A DNA stretch of 64,000 bases from Bartonella sp. A05 (GTDB lineage: Bacteria; Pseudomonadota; Alphaproteobacteria; Rhizobiales; Rhizobiaceae). The notes under the pieces were generated by a model. That model did no database searches. It was not told the origin of the DNA and saw only the letters and a list, made by a program, of their open reading frames with translations. Below, piece after piece: positions 41,442 to 51,731 of the stretch (position 1 is the first letter of the stretch; every line of letters starts with the position of its first letter). Position numbers and translations under genes: made by a program. Location: assembly GCF_026930145.1 (NCBI RefSeq), contig NZ_JANHOJ010000001.1:434001-498000 (forward strand). The letters run 5' to 3'.

Positions 41442-42874
41442 AGCGCACGCGTAAAGTAAAAATCATTGCCACTCTTGGCCCTTCTTCTTTTTCATTATCG
41501 ATGATTGAAAAGCTTTTTAGAGCTGGAGCAGATGTTTTTCGCATTAATATGAGCCACACCGATCATGCTACAATGCGTGATTTGGTGGAACGAATACGGG
41601 CTGTAGAAAAAGTTGTTAATAGACCAATTGGTATTCTTGCAGATCTGCAAGGTCCGAAACTGCGGATCGGATGCTTTGCGAAGGGGCAAGCAGATTTGAT
41701 TGTTGGACAACGTTTCACATTGGACGATTGCGATGTTCTTGGCGATTCACAGCGTGTTTTTTTACCACATAAGGAAATTTTAGCAGTTGTAAAACCAGGT
41801 GATCGATTATTGATTAATGATGGAAAATTAGAATTGCGTGCTGAAGTGTGTGACAGTCATTCTCTTCAATGTCGTGTGGTTGCTGGAACCCATATTTCTG
41901 ATCGAAAAGGGGTCAGTTTCCCTGATACGGTTTTACCCTTTGGTCCCATGACTTTAAAAGATGATGCTGATCTTGCAGCTCTTTTGGAACAGCAGGTTGA
42001 TTGGATAGCGCTTTCTTTTATTCAACGTCCGGAAGATATTGTGGCGGTTCGTAAACGAACACGAGGCAAAGTATCGTTGATGGCTAAAATAGAAAAACCT
42101 CAAGCCTTGGAGCATATAAAAGAGATTATTGATGTTTCAGATGGCGTTATGATTGCACGGGGAGATCTTGGGGTGGAAATACCGCTGGAGAGAGTGCCAA
42201 CCCTTCAGATAGAGCTTATAAAAGCGTGCCGTTTAGCCGGAAAACCCGTTGTGGTGGCTACACAAATGCTTGAGTCAATGGTTGCATCATTTGTGCCGAC
42301 ACGGGCAGAAGTTTCTGATGTTGCTACAGCGGTTTATGCTGGAACTGATGCACTGATGTTATCGGCAGAGTCAGCATCTGGGCTGTATCCTGAAGAGGCT
42401 GTGCTTGTGATGGATCGGATCGCTCGACAGATTGAGAAGGATTGCAATTATGCCGCAATGGCTGATGCACAGCGTCCTATGCCAGAGCCGACAGGAACTG
42501 ATGCGATTTCTCTTGCGGTGCGTCAGATTGCTGAAACGCTTCAATTAGCAGCCATTGTTGCTTACACTGCTTCGGGTACAACGGGTGTGCGCATATCACG
42601 TGAGCGTCCAAGCAGGCCAATTATTGCTTTATCACCCATTGTGGCTACAGCACGGCGATTAGCCTTGGTTTGGGGGCTTCATTGCGTGGTGACTGAAGAT
42701 GCACGTGATTTGGATGATATGGTTAATCATGCAGCTGCCATCGCTTTTCGGGAGTGTTTTTGTCGTGGGGATGATCGGTTTATTGTGACAGCTGGAATTC
42801 CACTTGGAACACCGGGGGCTACAAATTTATTGCGTATTGCTTCTGTTTCTAAAGATGGGACAAAAGGTGTTTAA
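41438..42874 (+). CDS. pyk: Pyruvate kinase
   Basis: This 478-residue enzyme converts phosphoenolpyruvate and ADP to pyruvate and ATP. It has IIATLGPSS at the start, DLQGPKLRIG, the active-site MAKIEKPQALEHIKEI with its lysine, the DGVMIARGDLGVEIPLERVP signature, MLESM and a C-terminal allosteric domain (AIVAYTASGTTGVRISRERP). It is translationally coupled to the DUF1036 gene by the ATGA overlap. Confidence 0.97.
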   Translation: MKRTRKVKIIATLGPSSFSLSMIEKLFRAGADVFRINMSHTDHATMRDLVERIRAVEKVVNRPIGILADLQGPKLRIGCFAKGQADLIVGQRFTLDDCDVLGDSQRVFLPHKEILAVVKPGDRLLINDGKLELRAEVCDSHSLQCRVVAGTHISDRKGVSFPDTVLPFGPMTLKDDADLAALLEQQVDWIALSFIQRPEDIVAVRKRTRGKVSLMAKIEKPQALEHIKEIIDVSDGVMIARGDLGVEIPLERVPTLQIELIKACRLAGKPVVVATQMLESMVASFVPTRAEVSDVATAVYAGTDALMLSAESASGLYPEEAVLVMDRIARQIEKDCNYAAMADAQRPMPEPTGTDAISLAVRQIAETLQLAAIVAYTASGTTGVRISRERPSRPIIALSPIVATARRLALVWGLHCVVTEDARDLDDMVNHAAAIAFRECFCRGDDRFIVTAGIPLGTPGATNLLRIASVSKDGTKGV

Positions 42875-43028
42875 CGGAAATGTGGCAAGTATAGTTTTTT
42901 TCAAGATCATGTATTTTCTCTTAAGGGTATTTTAAGGTTTCATGATTCTTGTGTGTTCGCAAGATACTTTAATAATCATCTTGGCCAGAGTGGAACAGTC
43001 AAATACCACTTAATTGTTCTTGTAAGAA

Positions 43029-43418
43029 TTATACGTGTGTTTCTGAGTTGTCTTCTTTTTGTAGAGTTATATTATTGTGATCGCCTTGAAGCAGTTGATG
43101 GGTGAGCTTTTCAATTTGTTGGGTTGTTTCGCGTACAACTCTGCTCATGGTGCGGTTTATTTCATCATTTTGCCGTAAAAGATCTGCATTGCTTTTTCGT
43201 AATTGCTGGTTTTCTCGTTTTATTTCTTCCATTTCATCTATAACCATGATGCCGGCCATTACGGATAAACGATGATCGCCAATTTCACCGAAGTTTTCTT
43301 TTAGATGCGCAATATATTGATCCAATTGAGCGGCAAGCTCCATAAGATGGCTCTCTTGTCCTGCATCGCACGCCATACGATAAACTTTGCCATCAATTGT
43401 CACGGAAACGGTTTCCAT
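43029..43418 (-). CDS. zapA: Cell-division protein ZapA
   Basis: This 129-residue protein has the ZapA N-terminal domain (VSVTIDGKVYRMACDAGQE, then LMELAAQLDQYIAHLKENFG and LSVMAGIMVIDEM) and a long coiled coil. ZapA bundles FtsZ filaments at the division site. It follows the DUF4164 gene by 12 nt on the same strand, a conserved rhizobial pair. The tail after the coiled coil is variable. Confidence 0.92.
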   Translation of the reverse strand: METVSVTIDGKVYRMACDAGQESHLMELAAQLDQYIAHLKENFGEIGDHRLSVMAGIMVIDEMEEIKRENQQLRKSNADLLRQNDEINRTMSRVVRETTQQIEKLTHQLLQGDHNNITLQKEDNSETHV

Positions 43419-43430
43419 ATGTTTAAACCT

Positions 43431-43706
43431 TTATCTATCAATCACAATACGAATCGTTTCCATCGCTTTAATGAGTCGTTTGGAAATTTCTTTATTAACA
43501 GCTTCTAGCCGTTCTGCGTGGGCTTCGGCCTTATCCAGTTCTTGGGCTAGACGGCTACGATCAGCGTTCATTCGCTGAATTTCCTCTTCCCATTCGTTGT
43601 TCTTATCAATGACTGCATTGTGTTTTATAATGGTGATTTCTAAGTTTCTGAGTGCTTTTTCCAGTTGTTCAAGATCTTGTGATAAAACAGCAGTTCCTTG
43701 CTTCAT
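43431..43706 (-). CDS. DUF4164 coiled-coil protein
   Basis: This 91-residue protein is almost wholly coiled coil (LSQDLEQLEKALRNLEITI and LAQELDKAEAHAERLEAVN). It matches DUF4164, found next to zapA in Rhizobiales; an accessory division role is a guess from context. ATG 43706 is used; the frame extends to 43739 without need. It is cotranscribed with zapA. Confidence 0.8.
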   Translation of the reverse strand: MKQGTAVLSQDLEQLEKALRNLEITIIKHNAVIDKNNEWEEEIQRMNADRSRLAQELDKAEAHAERLEAVNKEISKRLIKAMETIRIVIDR

Positions 43707-44030
43707 AACAGTTGTATCCTTTATCAATCTTTTATGCAAAAACGAATCACGAATGTTTTTTTTGCATATAGTATATTTTTAAATATGTAAGATCTTTTAG
43801 CAAGCAAAGCGGGGGATCGATGTAAATTAAAGGCTGGATTTTTTGATATTGTTGGAATAAATGATATGAGCATTGGATGGTGCTCGGAAAGGAAAAGAGA
43901 ATCAAGAAAATTACAACAAAGTGTACGAGCAAGCTTGTATACAAACCCTATGAAAGTGTCTCTCAAGTGAACAATATAATTCAGGGATAATCAACAAAAT
44001 AACCAACTTAACACAAATGGTTTATTATTC
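43707..44030. other. Divergent region between DUF4164 and tkt
   Basis: No gene is seen in these 324 nt. It should hold the promoters for the zapA unit and for the tkt-gap operon. Minus-strand frames in 43724-43966 have no ribosome-binding site or recognisable product. Confidence 0.5.
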
Positions 44031-46037
44031 ATGACAAATACCAAACAACAAAATCAGATGGCCAATGCTATCCGTTTTCTTGCTATTGATGCGATTGAAA
44101 AAGCAAATTCTGGTCATCCTGGTTTACCCATGGGGGCGGCTGATATTGCCACTGTTCTTTATACAAGATTTTTAGCGCATGATCCGAAAAATCCTCACTG
44201 GCCTAACCGTGATCGCTTTGTCTTATCAGCAGGGCATGGGTCTATGTTGCTTTATGCCCTTATGTATCTTTCCGGTTATGAAGATATTTCTCTTGAGGAT
44301 CTCCGCAATTTTCGTCAGCTTGGTTACAAAGTTGCTGGTCATCCAGAATATGGGCATGCTGCGGGAGTCGAAACAACCACCGGTCCGCTCGGGCAGGGGT
44401 TGGCTAATGCCGTAGGTATGGCTCTGGGGGAGCGTTTACTGAATGCGCGTTTTGGTGATTTGATTAATCATTATACCTATGCGTTGGTGGGTGATGGATG
44501 TTTAATGGAAGGTATCTCCCAAGAAGCAATATCTCTTGCTGGTCATTTAAAACTCAGCAAGCTGATTGTGTTATGGGATGATAACAATATTTCAATCGAT
44601 GGAGCTATCTCGCTGACCGATAGTACAGATCAAATAGCGCGCTTTAAGGCATCTGGTTGGAATACAATCAAAGTCAATGGCCACAGCCAAGAATCCTTGG
44701 CTCACGCACTCGAAACTGCAAAGGTTTCTGACCAGCCAACTCTGATCGCATGTAAAACAACCATTGGTTTTGGAGCGCCAAATAAAAGTGGAACCAGTAA
44801 GGTTCATGGTTCACCTTTGGGGGCACAAGAAATTGCTGAAACTCGTAAAGCTTTGGGGTGGGAAGCGGAACCTTTTGTGATCCCGTCCGATATTCTCGAT
44901 AGTTGGCGCTTGGCAGGTCTGAATGCTGCTAAAAAACGGCAAGAATGGGAAACAAAATTTGCTGCTTTGCCTGTATCTGAGCGCGTTGAGTTTGAACGGT
45001 TAATGCGTGGTGATCTCGTGGGGAGCTTCGATGCTGCACTGGATGCGTATAAACAACAATTGGCAAAAGATTGCCCCGTTGTTGCAACGCGTAAAGCTTC
45101 GGAAATGGCTCTCGATGTTATTAATGAAGTGGTTGTAGAAACCATTGGCGGTTCTGCCGATTTAACAGGTTCCAATAATACAAAAAGCAGCCAAATGAAA
45201 AGCATCACTGCGGACGATTTTGCAGGCCGCTATCTGCATTATGGGATTCGCGAACATGCTATGGGCGCAGTGATGAATGGTCTTGCGTTGTATGGCGGTT
45301 TTATTCCCTATGGTGGAACGTTTTTATGCTTTTCTGACTATATGCGCCCCGCAATGCGTCTCTCTTCTTTGATGGGCTTGCGGGTTATTTATGTCATGAC
45401 GCATGATTCAATTGGTTTGGGTGAGGATGGTCCGACTCATCAGCCGGTAGAGCATTTGGCTACACTGCGTGCACTTCCAAATCATTTTGTTTTCCGACCT
45501 GCTGATGCTGTAGAAACAGTTGAATGTTGGCAATTGGCTTTAAAATCGCGCGGAACACCTTCCACTTTGGCTTTGAGCCGGCAAAATTTACCATTGTTAC
45601 GTCAAGACTATGAAGAAGAGAATCTATGCATGTTGGGCGCGTATGAATTATTGACGGCCAGTGATGATGCGAAAGTGACGCTGTTTGCTTCAGGTTCAGA
45701 AGTGCAAATTGTTGTAAAAGCGCATGCTGTGTTAGAAGCAAAGGGTATTTCTACGCGTGTGGTATCCGTGCCTTGTTTTGAATTATTCGCTCAACAGTCT
45801 GCTTCGTATCAGCGTGTACTCATTGGTGATGCACCAATTAAAATTGCTGTTGAAGCGGCAGTTCAACAAGGATGGGATCGCTTTATTGGCTGTGATGGTG
45901 TATTCATTGGCATGGACGGATTTGGCGCGAGTGGGCCGATTGATGAACTTTATGCACATTTTGGTATTACGTCTGAGAATGTCGTAGCGATCGTTGAAGA
46001 AAAGCTTGAGAAGATCAATGAGAAAGGTAAAAAATGA
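44031..46037 (+). CDS. tkt: Transketolase
   Basis: This 668-residue thiamine-diphosphate enzyme moves two-carbon units in the pentose phosphate pathway. It shows [16 protein letters not shown], the ThDP-binding [20 protein letters not shown] region ending in NNISIDG, the [15 protein letters not shown] motif of the pyrimidine domain, and [19 protein letters not shown]. Its stop overlaps the gap start (ATGA). It needs the thiamine diphosphate made by ThiN in this window. Confidence 0.97.
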   Translation: MTNTKQQNQMANAIRFLAIDAIEKANSGHPGLPMGAADIATVLYTRFLAHDPKNPHWPNRDRFVLSAGHGSMLLYALMYLSGYEDISLEDLRNFRQLGYKVAGHPEYGHAAGVETTTGPLGQGLANAVGMALGERLLNARFGDLINHYTYALVGDGCLMEGISQEAISLAGHLKLSKLIVLWDDNNISIDGAISLTDSTDQIARFKASGWNTIKVNGHSQESLAHALETAKVSDQPTLIACKTTIGFGAPNKSGTSKVHGSPLGAQEIAETRKALGWEAEPFVIPSDILDSWRLAGLNAAKKRQEWETKFAALPVSERVEFERLMRGDLVGSFDAALDAYKQQLAKDCPVVATRKASEMALDVINEVVVETIGGSADLTGSNNTKSSQMKSITADDFAGRYLHYGIREHAMGAVMNGLALYGGFIPYGGTFLCFSDYMRPAMRLSSLMGLRVIYVMTHDSIGLGEDGPTHQPVEHLATLRALPNHFVFRPADAVETVECWQLALKSRGTPSTLALSRQNLPLLRQDYEEENLCMLGAYELLTASDDAKVTLFASGSEVQIVVKAHAVLEAKGISTRVVSVPCFELFAQQSASYQRVLIGDAPIKIAVEAAVQQGWDRFIGCDGVFIGMDGFGASGPIDELYAHFGITSENVVAIVEEKLEKINEKGKK

Positions 46038-47041
46038 CTGTGCGCGTTGCAATTAATGGGTTTGGGCGTATTGGGCGCAATGTCTTGCGTGCTATTGTTG
46101 AAAGTGGACGCAAAGATATTGAAGTTGTTGCACTGAATGATTTAGGTTCAGTAGAAACAAATGCTCATTTATTGCGCTATGATTCGGTGCATGGGCGTTT
46201 TCCTGTACCCGTTCAGGTTGCTGGTGATGCAATTGATGTCGGTTCTGGTTTAATTAAGGTTATTGCGGAGCGTGATCCTGCACAATTGCCGTGGAAGGAT
46301 TTGGATATTGATGTTGCACTGGAATGCACAGGCTTTTTTACGGCTCGTGACAAAGCAAGTGCGCATTTGGCAGCTGGTGCAAAGCGTGTTCTTGTTTCCG
46401 CGCCTGCTGAGGGTGCTGATTTAACGGTGGTCTATGGGGTCAATCATCAGGCTTTAAATAAAGAGCATCGTGTTGTTTCGAATGCTTCTTGCACAACAAA
46501 TTGTTTAGCGCCCGTTGCGCAAGTGCTTCATAATACGGTTGGGATTGAAAAAGGCTTTATGACGACCATTCATTCTTATACAGGAGATCAACCTGTTTTA
46601 GATACAATGCATCGTGATCTTTATCGCGCGCGTGCAGCTGCTCTTTCTATGATCCCTACATCAACAGGTGCCGCTAAAGCTGTGGGGTTGGTTCTGCCAG
46701 AATTAAACGGTTTGCTCGATGGTGTGTCTCTTCGCGTTCCGACGCCCAATGTTTCTGTCGTTGATTTTACATTTACTGCTAAGCGTTCCACAACTGTGGC
46801 TGAAATTAATGCTGCCATTTGTTCGGCTGCTCAAGGGCATCTCAAGGGGATTTTAGACTATACAGAGGAAAAACTTGTAAGCAGTGATTTTAATCACAAT
46901 CCACATTCGGCAATTGTTCATAATGACCAAACTAAAGTGATCGATGGTACGCTTTGTCGGGTTCTTGTTTGGTACGATAATGAATGGGGTTTTTCAAACC
47001 GCATGAGTGATACTGCTGTAGCTCTTGCCGGGACATTGTAG
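46034..47041 (+). CDS. gap: Glyceraldehyde-3-phosphate dehydrogenase
   Basis: This 335-residue enzyme oxidises glyceraldehyde 3-phosphate to 1,3-bisphosphoglycerate. It has the Rossmann start [14 protein letters not shown], catalytic [20 protein letters not shown], and NEWGFSNRM at the C-terminus. It overlaps tkt by 4 nt and is followed by an intrinsic terminator, so tkt-gap is a two-gene unit. Confidence 0.97.
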   Translation: MTVRVAINGFGRIGRNVLRAIVESGRKDIEVVALNDLGSVETNAHLLRYDSVHGRFPVPVQVAGDAIDVGSGLIKVIAERDPAQLPWKDLDIDVALECTGFFTARDKASAHLAAGAKRVLVSAPAEGADLTVVYGVNHQALNKEHRVVSNASCTTNCLAPVAQVLHNTVGIEKGFMTTIHSYTGDQPVLDTMHRDLYRARAAALSMIPTSTGAAKAVGLVLPELNGLLDGVSLRVPTPNVSVVDFTFTAKRSTTVAEINAAICSAAQGHLKGILDYTEEKLVSSDFNHNPHSAIVHNDQTKVIDGTLCRVLVWYDNEWGFSNRMSDTAVALAGTL

Positions 47042-47060
47042 CCAGGATCTTGTAAATGAG

Positions 47061-47084
47061 GAGGGCCTGAAGGTCCTCTTTTTT
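47061..47084 (+). terminator. Intrinsic terminator after gap
   Basis: GAGGGCC (47061-47067) and GGTCCTC (47072-47078) form a 7-bp stem, with one G-T pair and the tetraloop TGAA, followed by TTTTTT. It lies 20 nt past the gap stop. It implies that pgk has its own promoter. Confidence 0.85.
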
Positions 47085-47097
47085 ATTATGCAGAAAG

Positions 47098-47345
47098 TGT
47101 CACGAGCGCGTTTAGTCGGTATTGATTGAAATAGAGAATCAAAGAGGATATTGTCGAAAAAACAGGAATGAGATTCATTCTGCCCTCTCAAGTATAGAAA
47201 GGGTCTTTTTCTGCCCTCCGCAGAAGAGTGCAGCTCGTGCATTTGGTTTGTGTTGATTATAGCCAGAGCCAAAAAGGGGTGACTATCAAGGAAATGAAAA
47301 TGAGATTCATTCTGCAAGATTAAGCACAGAAAGAGTCTACGGTGT
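47098..47345. repeat. Diverged tandem repeat between gap and pgk
   Basis: Two diverged copies of about 120 bp stand in tandem (near 47098-47215 and 47229-47345). The shared core ATGAGATTCATTCTGC occurs at 47168 and 47299; flanking blocks such as GCGTTTAGTCGGTATTGATT versus GCATTTGGTTTGTGTTGATT, and AGAAAGGGTCT versus AGAAAGAGTCT, align in the same order. It appears non-coding. Its origin and role are unknown. Confidence 0.75.
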
Positions 47346-47447
47346 TTGGTAGAGAAATAGAAGTTTGAGGGACGTTGCGAAAGCATTTTAAACAGAGAAG
47401 CCGTAAAAATAGCAACAATAATCGGGGATCAGACAGTGGAGAGAGCA

Positions 47448-48659
47448 ATGAAAGAATTTCATACACTTGATGATATTGATGTTTCAGGAAAATGTGTGCT
47501 CGTGCGGGTGGATTTTAATGTTCCAATGTCTCAGGGGAAGGTATGTGATGTAACGCGTATTGAGCGGCATAAAGAGACGCTCATGGAACTTCAAAAACGG
47601 GGTGCTAAGCTGATACTTCTGTCGCATTGTGGTCGCCCGAAAGGGCAGGTGATGCCAGAATTTTCATTACGACCTGTTGCTGAAGTCCTCGCAAACATAA
47701 TGGATCAGAAGGTTTTTTTCGTAAAAGATTGTATTGGTGCAGAAGTTCGGGAGGCGGTTGAAGCGTTGCAAGAGGGTGAGATCCTTTTGCTTGAAAATGT
47801 CCGTTTTTATTCAGGCGAAGAACAAAATAGTCGTTCTTTTGCAGAAGCTTTAGCGCGCAATGGTGATATTTATGTGAATGATGCTTTTTCTGTATCTCAT
47901 CGGGCTCATGCTTCTGTCGAGGGGATAACGGGTTTTTTGCCTTCTTATGCAGGGCGTGCATTGCAGCGTGAATTGCAGGCTTTAAAACAAGGACTCGGCA
48001 ATCCAGTTCATCCGGTGGTAGCCGTTGTGGGTGGTGCTAAGGTTTCAAGTAAGCTTTTTGTACTCAATCATTTGGTTGAAAAAGTTGATTGTTTGGTGAT
48101 TGGGGGTGGCATGGCTAATAGTTTTTTAGCTGCACAAGGTAGCCATATTGGTCAATCTCTTTGTGAACCTACATTCATGGAAACAGTTAAAGAAATTATT
48201 GAAAAAGCGCGTGAGTGCCAATGTACGCTTCTTTTGCCTGTTGATGCGGTGGTTGGATTTCGTTTTACAAAAGACACACCTTATCGCCTTTATGATATTG
48301 ATGATATCCCTGAAAATGGGATGATTTTGGATATTGGTATGCGCTCTATTGCGTGTATCAATGCTGCAATTGATAAGGCTACAACTCTTGTGTGGAATGG
48401 GCCGCTTGGTGTTTTTGAGATGCCTCCCTTTGATCGGGGTACGATTGCTGTTGCTTGCCATGCAGCAGAGCGCACTAAAGAAGGGAAGTTGGTCTCAATT
48501 GCTGGAGGAGGAGATACGGCTTTTGCATTGAATCATGCTGGAGTTGCCAATGATTTTACGTATCTTTCAACGGCTGGGGGGGCTTTCTTGGAATGGATGG
48601 AGGGTAAAACTCTGCCTGGCGTTTTCGCTTTAATGCAGGCTGGGAAGATTATGATGTAG
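47448..48659 (+). CDS. pgk: Phosphoglycerate kinase
   Basis: This 403-residue enzyme makes ATP from 1,3-bisphosphoglycerate. It has VLVRVDFNVPM at the start, LSHCGRPKG, LLENVRFYSGEE, the VVGGAKVSSK motif and the C-terminal SIAGGGDTAFAL nucleotide-binding loop. ATG 47448 follows GGAGAGAG; GTG 47436 is in frame but forms part of that site. A diverged repeat lies in its leader region. Confidence 0.96.
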   Translation: MKEFHTLDDIDVSGKCVLVRVDFNVPMSQGKVCDVTRIERHKETLMELQKRGAKLILLSHCGRPKGQVMPEFSLRPVAEVLANIMDQKVFFVKDCIGAEVREAVEALQEGEILLLENVRFYSGEEQNSRSFAEALARNGDIYVNDAFSVSHRAHASVEGITGFLPSYAGRALQRELQALKQGLGNPVHPVVAVVGGAKVSSKLFVLNHLVEKVDCLVIGGGMANSFLAAQGSHIGQSLCEPTFMETVKEIIEKARECQCTLLLPVDAVVGFRFTKDTPYRLYDIDDIPENGMILDIGMRSIACINAAIDKATTLVWNGPLGVFEMPPFDRGTIAVACHAAERTKEGKLVSIAGGGDTAFALNHAGVANDFTYLSTAGGAFLEWMEGKTLPGVFALMQAGKIMM

Positions 48660-48734
48660 TTTATAGCATGTTGTTTATATTGTATTGATTAATCAATTAC
48701 TTTTGAAAATTAAGACAAAAAAGAGGAATTTTTT

Positions 48735-49766
48735 ATGAATGAACGTCTTGAAGATATAGCACTGTCTTTGGTTGAATCGGGGAAAGGTATTTTGGCGGCT
48801 GATGAAAGTACCGCTACGATTGGAAAGCGTTTTGAAAGCATTGGTATAGAATCAAGCGAAAATAATCGTCGTGCCTATCGTGAAATGCTTTTCACTGCAA
48901 AAGAAGCTATGGAATGCGCTATTTCTGGTGTTATTTTATTTGATGAAACTATTCGCCAAAAGGCGTCTACCGGTCAAATGTTGACAGACATCATTCGGGA
49001 ATCCGGTGCTTTGCCAGGCATTAAAGTTGACACAGGTGCTAAGCCATTGGCAGCTTTCGCTCATGAAACAATTACAGAAGGATTGGACGCTCTTCGTGAG
49101 CGTTTAAAAGAGTATTATGCGTTAGGGGCACGTTTTGCCAAGTGGCGTGCGGTGATTGCAATTGATGAGCACTCTTTGCCAACACAAGGTGCAATATACC
49201 AAAATGCACAAGCTTTAGCACGTTATGCTGCTTTGTGTCAGGAAGTGGGCGTTGTTCCGATTGTAGAGCCAGAAGTGTTGATGGATGGTCCATCGCGCCA
49301 GCATTCAATAACACGCTGCTTTGATGTTACAAAAGCTGTTTTAAAAACTGTGTTTGAAGAATTATTTCAGGCTCGTGTTCTGTGTGAAGGTATGATTTTA
49401 AAACCCAATATGGTGATTGATGGCAAAGATTTGCGTAAAGCTTCACTTGAAGAAGTTGCTGAAAAGACTATTTACGTCCTTAAACAGACTGTTCCTGCTG
49501 CTGTCCCAGGGATTGCATTTCTTTCAGGTGGGCAGTCTGATGAAGAGGCAACAGCTCATTTGTCTGCTATGAATGCTCAGGGGACATTGCCGTGGAAATT
49601 GACCTTCTCTTATGGGCGTGCGTTGCAATCGGCTGCTTTGAAAATATGGGGCGGAAAAGAAGAAAATATTACGGCTGCACAAAAGGCTTTTTATCATCGT
49701 GCTCGGATGAATCATCTTGCAGCTTTAGGACAATGGAGAAAGGAAGAGGAAGAGTCCTTTGTTTAA
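48735..49766 (+). CDS. fbaB: Class I fructose-bisphosphate aldolase
   Basis: This 343-residue enzyme is of the Schiff-base (class I) type: GILAADESTATIGKRFESIG near the N-terminus, KWRAVIAID, EPEVLMDG, and MILKPNMVI with the catalytic lysine. The C-terminal LPWKLTFSYGRALQ is typical. It cleaves fructose 1,6-bisphosphate or works in reverse. AGAGGA precedes ATG 48735, 75 nt from pgk, so the two may be cotranscribed; a terminator follows. Confidence 0.95.
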   Translation: MNERLEDIALSLVESGKGILAADESTATIGKRFESIGIESSENNRRAYREMLFTAKEAMECAISGVILFDETIRQKASTGQMLTDIIRESGALPGIKVDTGAKPLAAFAHETITEGLDALRERLKEYYALGARFAKWRAVIAIDEHSLPTQGAIYQNAQALARYAALCQEVGVVPIVEPEVLMDGPSRQHSITRCFDVTKAVLKTVFEELFQARVLCEGMILKPNMVIDGKDLRKASLEEVAEKTIYVLKQTVPAAVPGIAFLSGGQSDEEATAHLSAMNAQGTLPWKLTFSYGRALQSAALKIWGGKEENITAAQKAFYHRARMNHLAALGQWRKEEEESFV

Positions 49767-49788
49767 AGAACAGTTTGGTATGCTCCAG

Positions 49789-49827
49789 CACCTCTATTAC
49801 GGTGATTGTCGTCATAGAGGTGTTTTT
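49789..49827 (+). terminator. Intrinsic terminator after the aldolase gene
   Basis: CACCTCTAT (49789-49797) pairs perfectly with ATAGAGGTG (49814-49822), followed by a T-run. It is 22 nt past the fbaB stop and should end the pgk-fbaB transcript. Confidence 0.85.
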
Positions 49828-49855
49828 GCTGTGTAGGAGAGGTGTATTTTAAAGA

Positions 49856-49984
49856 TTAGCAAAGCAAACTCCATGGAATGCCATCATTCTCACGCTTGTC
49901 AAGCCACAAACGAGTTCCATTATTATCTTTACCGGCACTAAGTGTTGCCACGACTCTTGCGTTTAAACGGTTTACCGTTTGCAT
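49856..49984 (-). pseudogene. N-terminal stump of a phage-type tyrosine integrase
   Basis: A 42-codon minus-strand frame from ATG 49984 to the stop at 49856 reads MQTVNRLNARVVATLSAG, then GTRLWLDKRENDGIPWSLLC. This resembles the arm-binding start of DUF4102-type phage integrases (RLNARKVATL, DGxGLWLxKRxDGGxxW). The catalytic domain is absent. It lies between the fbaB terminator and the end of tolB and marks an old integration or rearrangement. Confidence 0.6.
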
Positions 49985-50322
49985 GCCCAATCTATCTTTA
50001 AAACGCTATAATTCAGTCCTCCTCCCAATCCACCTTCTTTATGTGCGATTGAGTGATTTTTAATGATTTGCAGTATTTGCAGTAATAGTGCACGAAATGA
50101 TAAAATCTTACAATATCAAATGGTTCAATACAGCAGGAAAATTTACAATTTCTTCTGAAGAATCAATAGATTATTTGAGTAAGCATAAACAGGTACGGTT
50201 GGTGTCGAGTGTTTCCGCTTGCATGTTATTTTCTTGCATTAAACACTGAATAAGAGAAACTATACTGCGGTCATTTTTTTAATTGTTTCACGAAAGCAAC
50301 ATTATTTTGTATAGTTCTCTTT
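49985..50322. other. Intergenic stretch between integrase stump and tolB
   Basis: No firm gene. A plus-strand frame at 50097-50249 could encode 50 residues (starting MIKSYNIKWFNTAGKFTIS) of no family I know. The pal gene that usually follows tolB is absent here. Confidence 0.4.
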
Positions 50323-50352
50323 TATTGGAGATTGAGCTATTGGAGATTGAGC
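50323..50352. repeat. 15-bp tandem duplication at the tolB stop
   Basis: TATTGGAGATTGAGC occurs twice in direct succession, at 50323-50337 and 50338-50352, and the tolB stop (50337-50339) falls at the junction. The duplication changes only the sequence at and after the stop. It looks like a recent slippage event. Confidence 0.85.
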
Positions 50353-51659
50353 AAGGGTGACCATGCTGGGTCAGAGGCATCATTAGGGGTTGGTAATAGA
50401 CGTTCATTCCGTCCGCTAATATCAATCGTGTAAATTTTGGGTCCTACGCCGGGATCTTTGCGGAAAAACATCAGCACGCGCCCATTTGGCGCCCAGGTTG
50501 GACCTTCATTATGAAAACCTGTGGTTAAAATCCGCTCCCCTTGTCCATCGGGACGCATAACACCAATGGAAAATTGTCCCTGAGATTGTTTCGTAAAAGC
50601 GATGTAATCACCACGCGGTGACCAAATAGGTGTTGAATAGCTGCTATCGTTTGATGAAATTTTCTGAAGATTGCTTCCATCTTCGTTCATCGTGTAAATT
50701 TGTGGTCTTCCGTTGCGGTCAGATGAAAAGACAATCTGTTTGCCATCCGGTGAATAAGAGGCAGATGTATCAATAGCCTGAGTTGCCGTTAGGCGTGTCA
50801 TGGTACGTGTTCGTAAATCCATTGTGTAAAGATTGGCACTGCCATTATTTTGTAACAAACTCATAATTACTTTTTGTCCATCAGGCGAAAAACGTGGGGC
50901 AATAGTCATATTGTCAAAAGCCCCTATTAATTCCCTTTGCCCCATTTCAATTTGTTGAAGATAAACGTGGGGCGTTTTCTTATGGCCATAAGCCATATAG
51001 GTTATTTCTTGTCGCTTGGGTGAAAAACGTGGCGTGAGCACCAATTCTTTTCCATTAGAGAGATAGATTAAATTAGCTCCATCTTGATCCATAATTGCTA
51101 AGCGTTTGATACGTGCATTGAGAGGGCCTGTTTCATCGATAAAAACAATACGCGTATCAAAATAACCACTTTCACCTGTCATTTTACTATAAATCTCATC
51201 CGCGATCATATGCGCAACACGCCGCCAGCGTTCTGTTGCTGTATAGAAGCGTTGTCCTTTGATTTGTCGATTACCAAAGACATCCCATAAACGAAAATCG
51301 ACTCTTAATCGTCCATCTGTTTCTCTTACAACCTGTCCAGTAACCAACCCTTGAGCTTTTATTGTCTGCCAATCGGAAAAGCGCGGTTGACTATTGGGAT
51401 TGATGATTTGTTCAAGAAAAGATGCCTTGTCAATCGGTACAAAAAGCCCAGATCGTTCAAGATCTGCTGAGACTACGGCAGAAATCTTTTGTCCTATTGA
51501 ATCGCTGGAGATAAAATCCGTAATTGCGATTGGTATGGGATTAAAATCAGCGTTGACAATGGTGCCTTTCAACTGCGCAGAGGCAGAGGAAAACCCTGAA
51601 AGCCACAAACTCATGGTGACAATAAACAAAGAAAAAAATGAATGTCTTGTTACAGTCAT
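50337..51659 (-). CDS. tolB: Tol-Pal system beta-propeller TolB
   Basis: This 440-residue periplasmic protein has a signal peptide ([17 protein letters not shown]), an N-terminal domain and a six-bladed propeller with repeats such as [35 protein letters not shown] and [10 protein letters not shown]. TolB links TolA to Pal during outer-membrane constriction. ATG 51659 is preferred because GAAAGGA lies just upstream; TTG 51689 opens the frame. The gene ends the tolQRAB run; pal does not follow. Confidence 0.95.
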   Translation of the reverse strand: MTVTRHSFFSLFIVTMSLWLSGFSSASAQLKGTIVNADFNPIPIAITDFISSDSIGQKISAVVSADLERSGLFVPIDKASFLEQIINPNSQPRFSDWQTIKAQGLVTGQVVRETDGRLRVDFRLWDVFGNRQIKGQRFYTATERWRRVAHMIADEIYSKMTGESGYFDTRIVFIDETGPLNARIKRLAIMDQDGANLIYLSNGKELVLTPRFSPKRQEITYMAYGHKKTPHVYLQQIEMGQRELIGAFDNMTIAPRFSPDGQKVIMSLLQNNGSANLYTMDLRTRTMTRLTATQAIDTSASYSPDGKQIVFSSDRNGRPQIYTMNEDGSNLQKISSNDSSYSTPIWSPRGDYIAFTKQSQGQFSIGVMRPDGQGERILTTGFHNEGPTWAPNGRVLMFFRKDPGVGPKIYTIDISGRNERLLPTPNDASDPAWSPLLNLQ

Positions 51660-51731
51660 AATGGAATGCATCCTTTCATAGAGAGACAACTTTGTTGCAT
51701 TTTGAGATTTATTTTACGTAGAGATATTCCT

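Noticed and set aside
42875-43028. Possible 6S RNA downstream of zapA, where ssrS lies in many proteobacteria
   Set aside because: The 154-nt gap does not show the long closing stem and central bubble expected; only short local hairpins are seen.
46994-47386. 130-codon minus-strand frame over the gap-pgk spacer
   Set aside because: It runs through a terminator and a diverged tandem repeat; the peptide merely mirrors the repeat.
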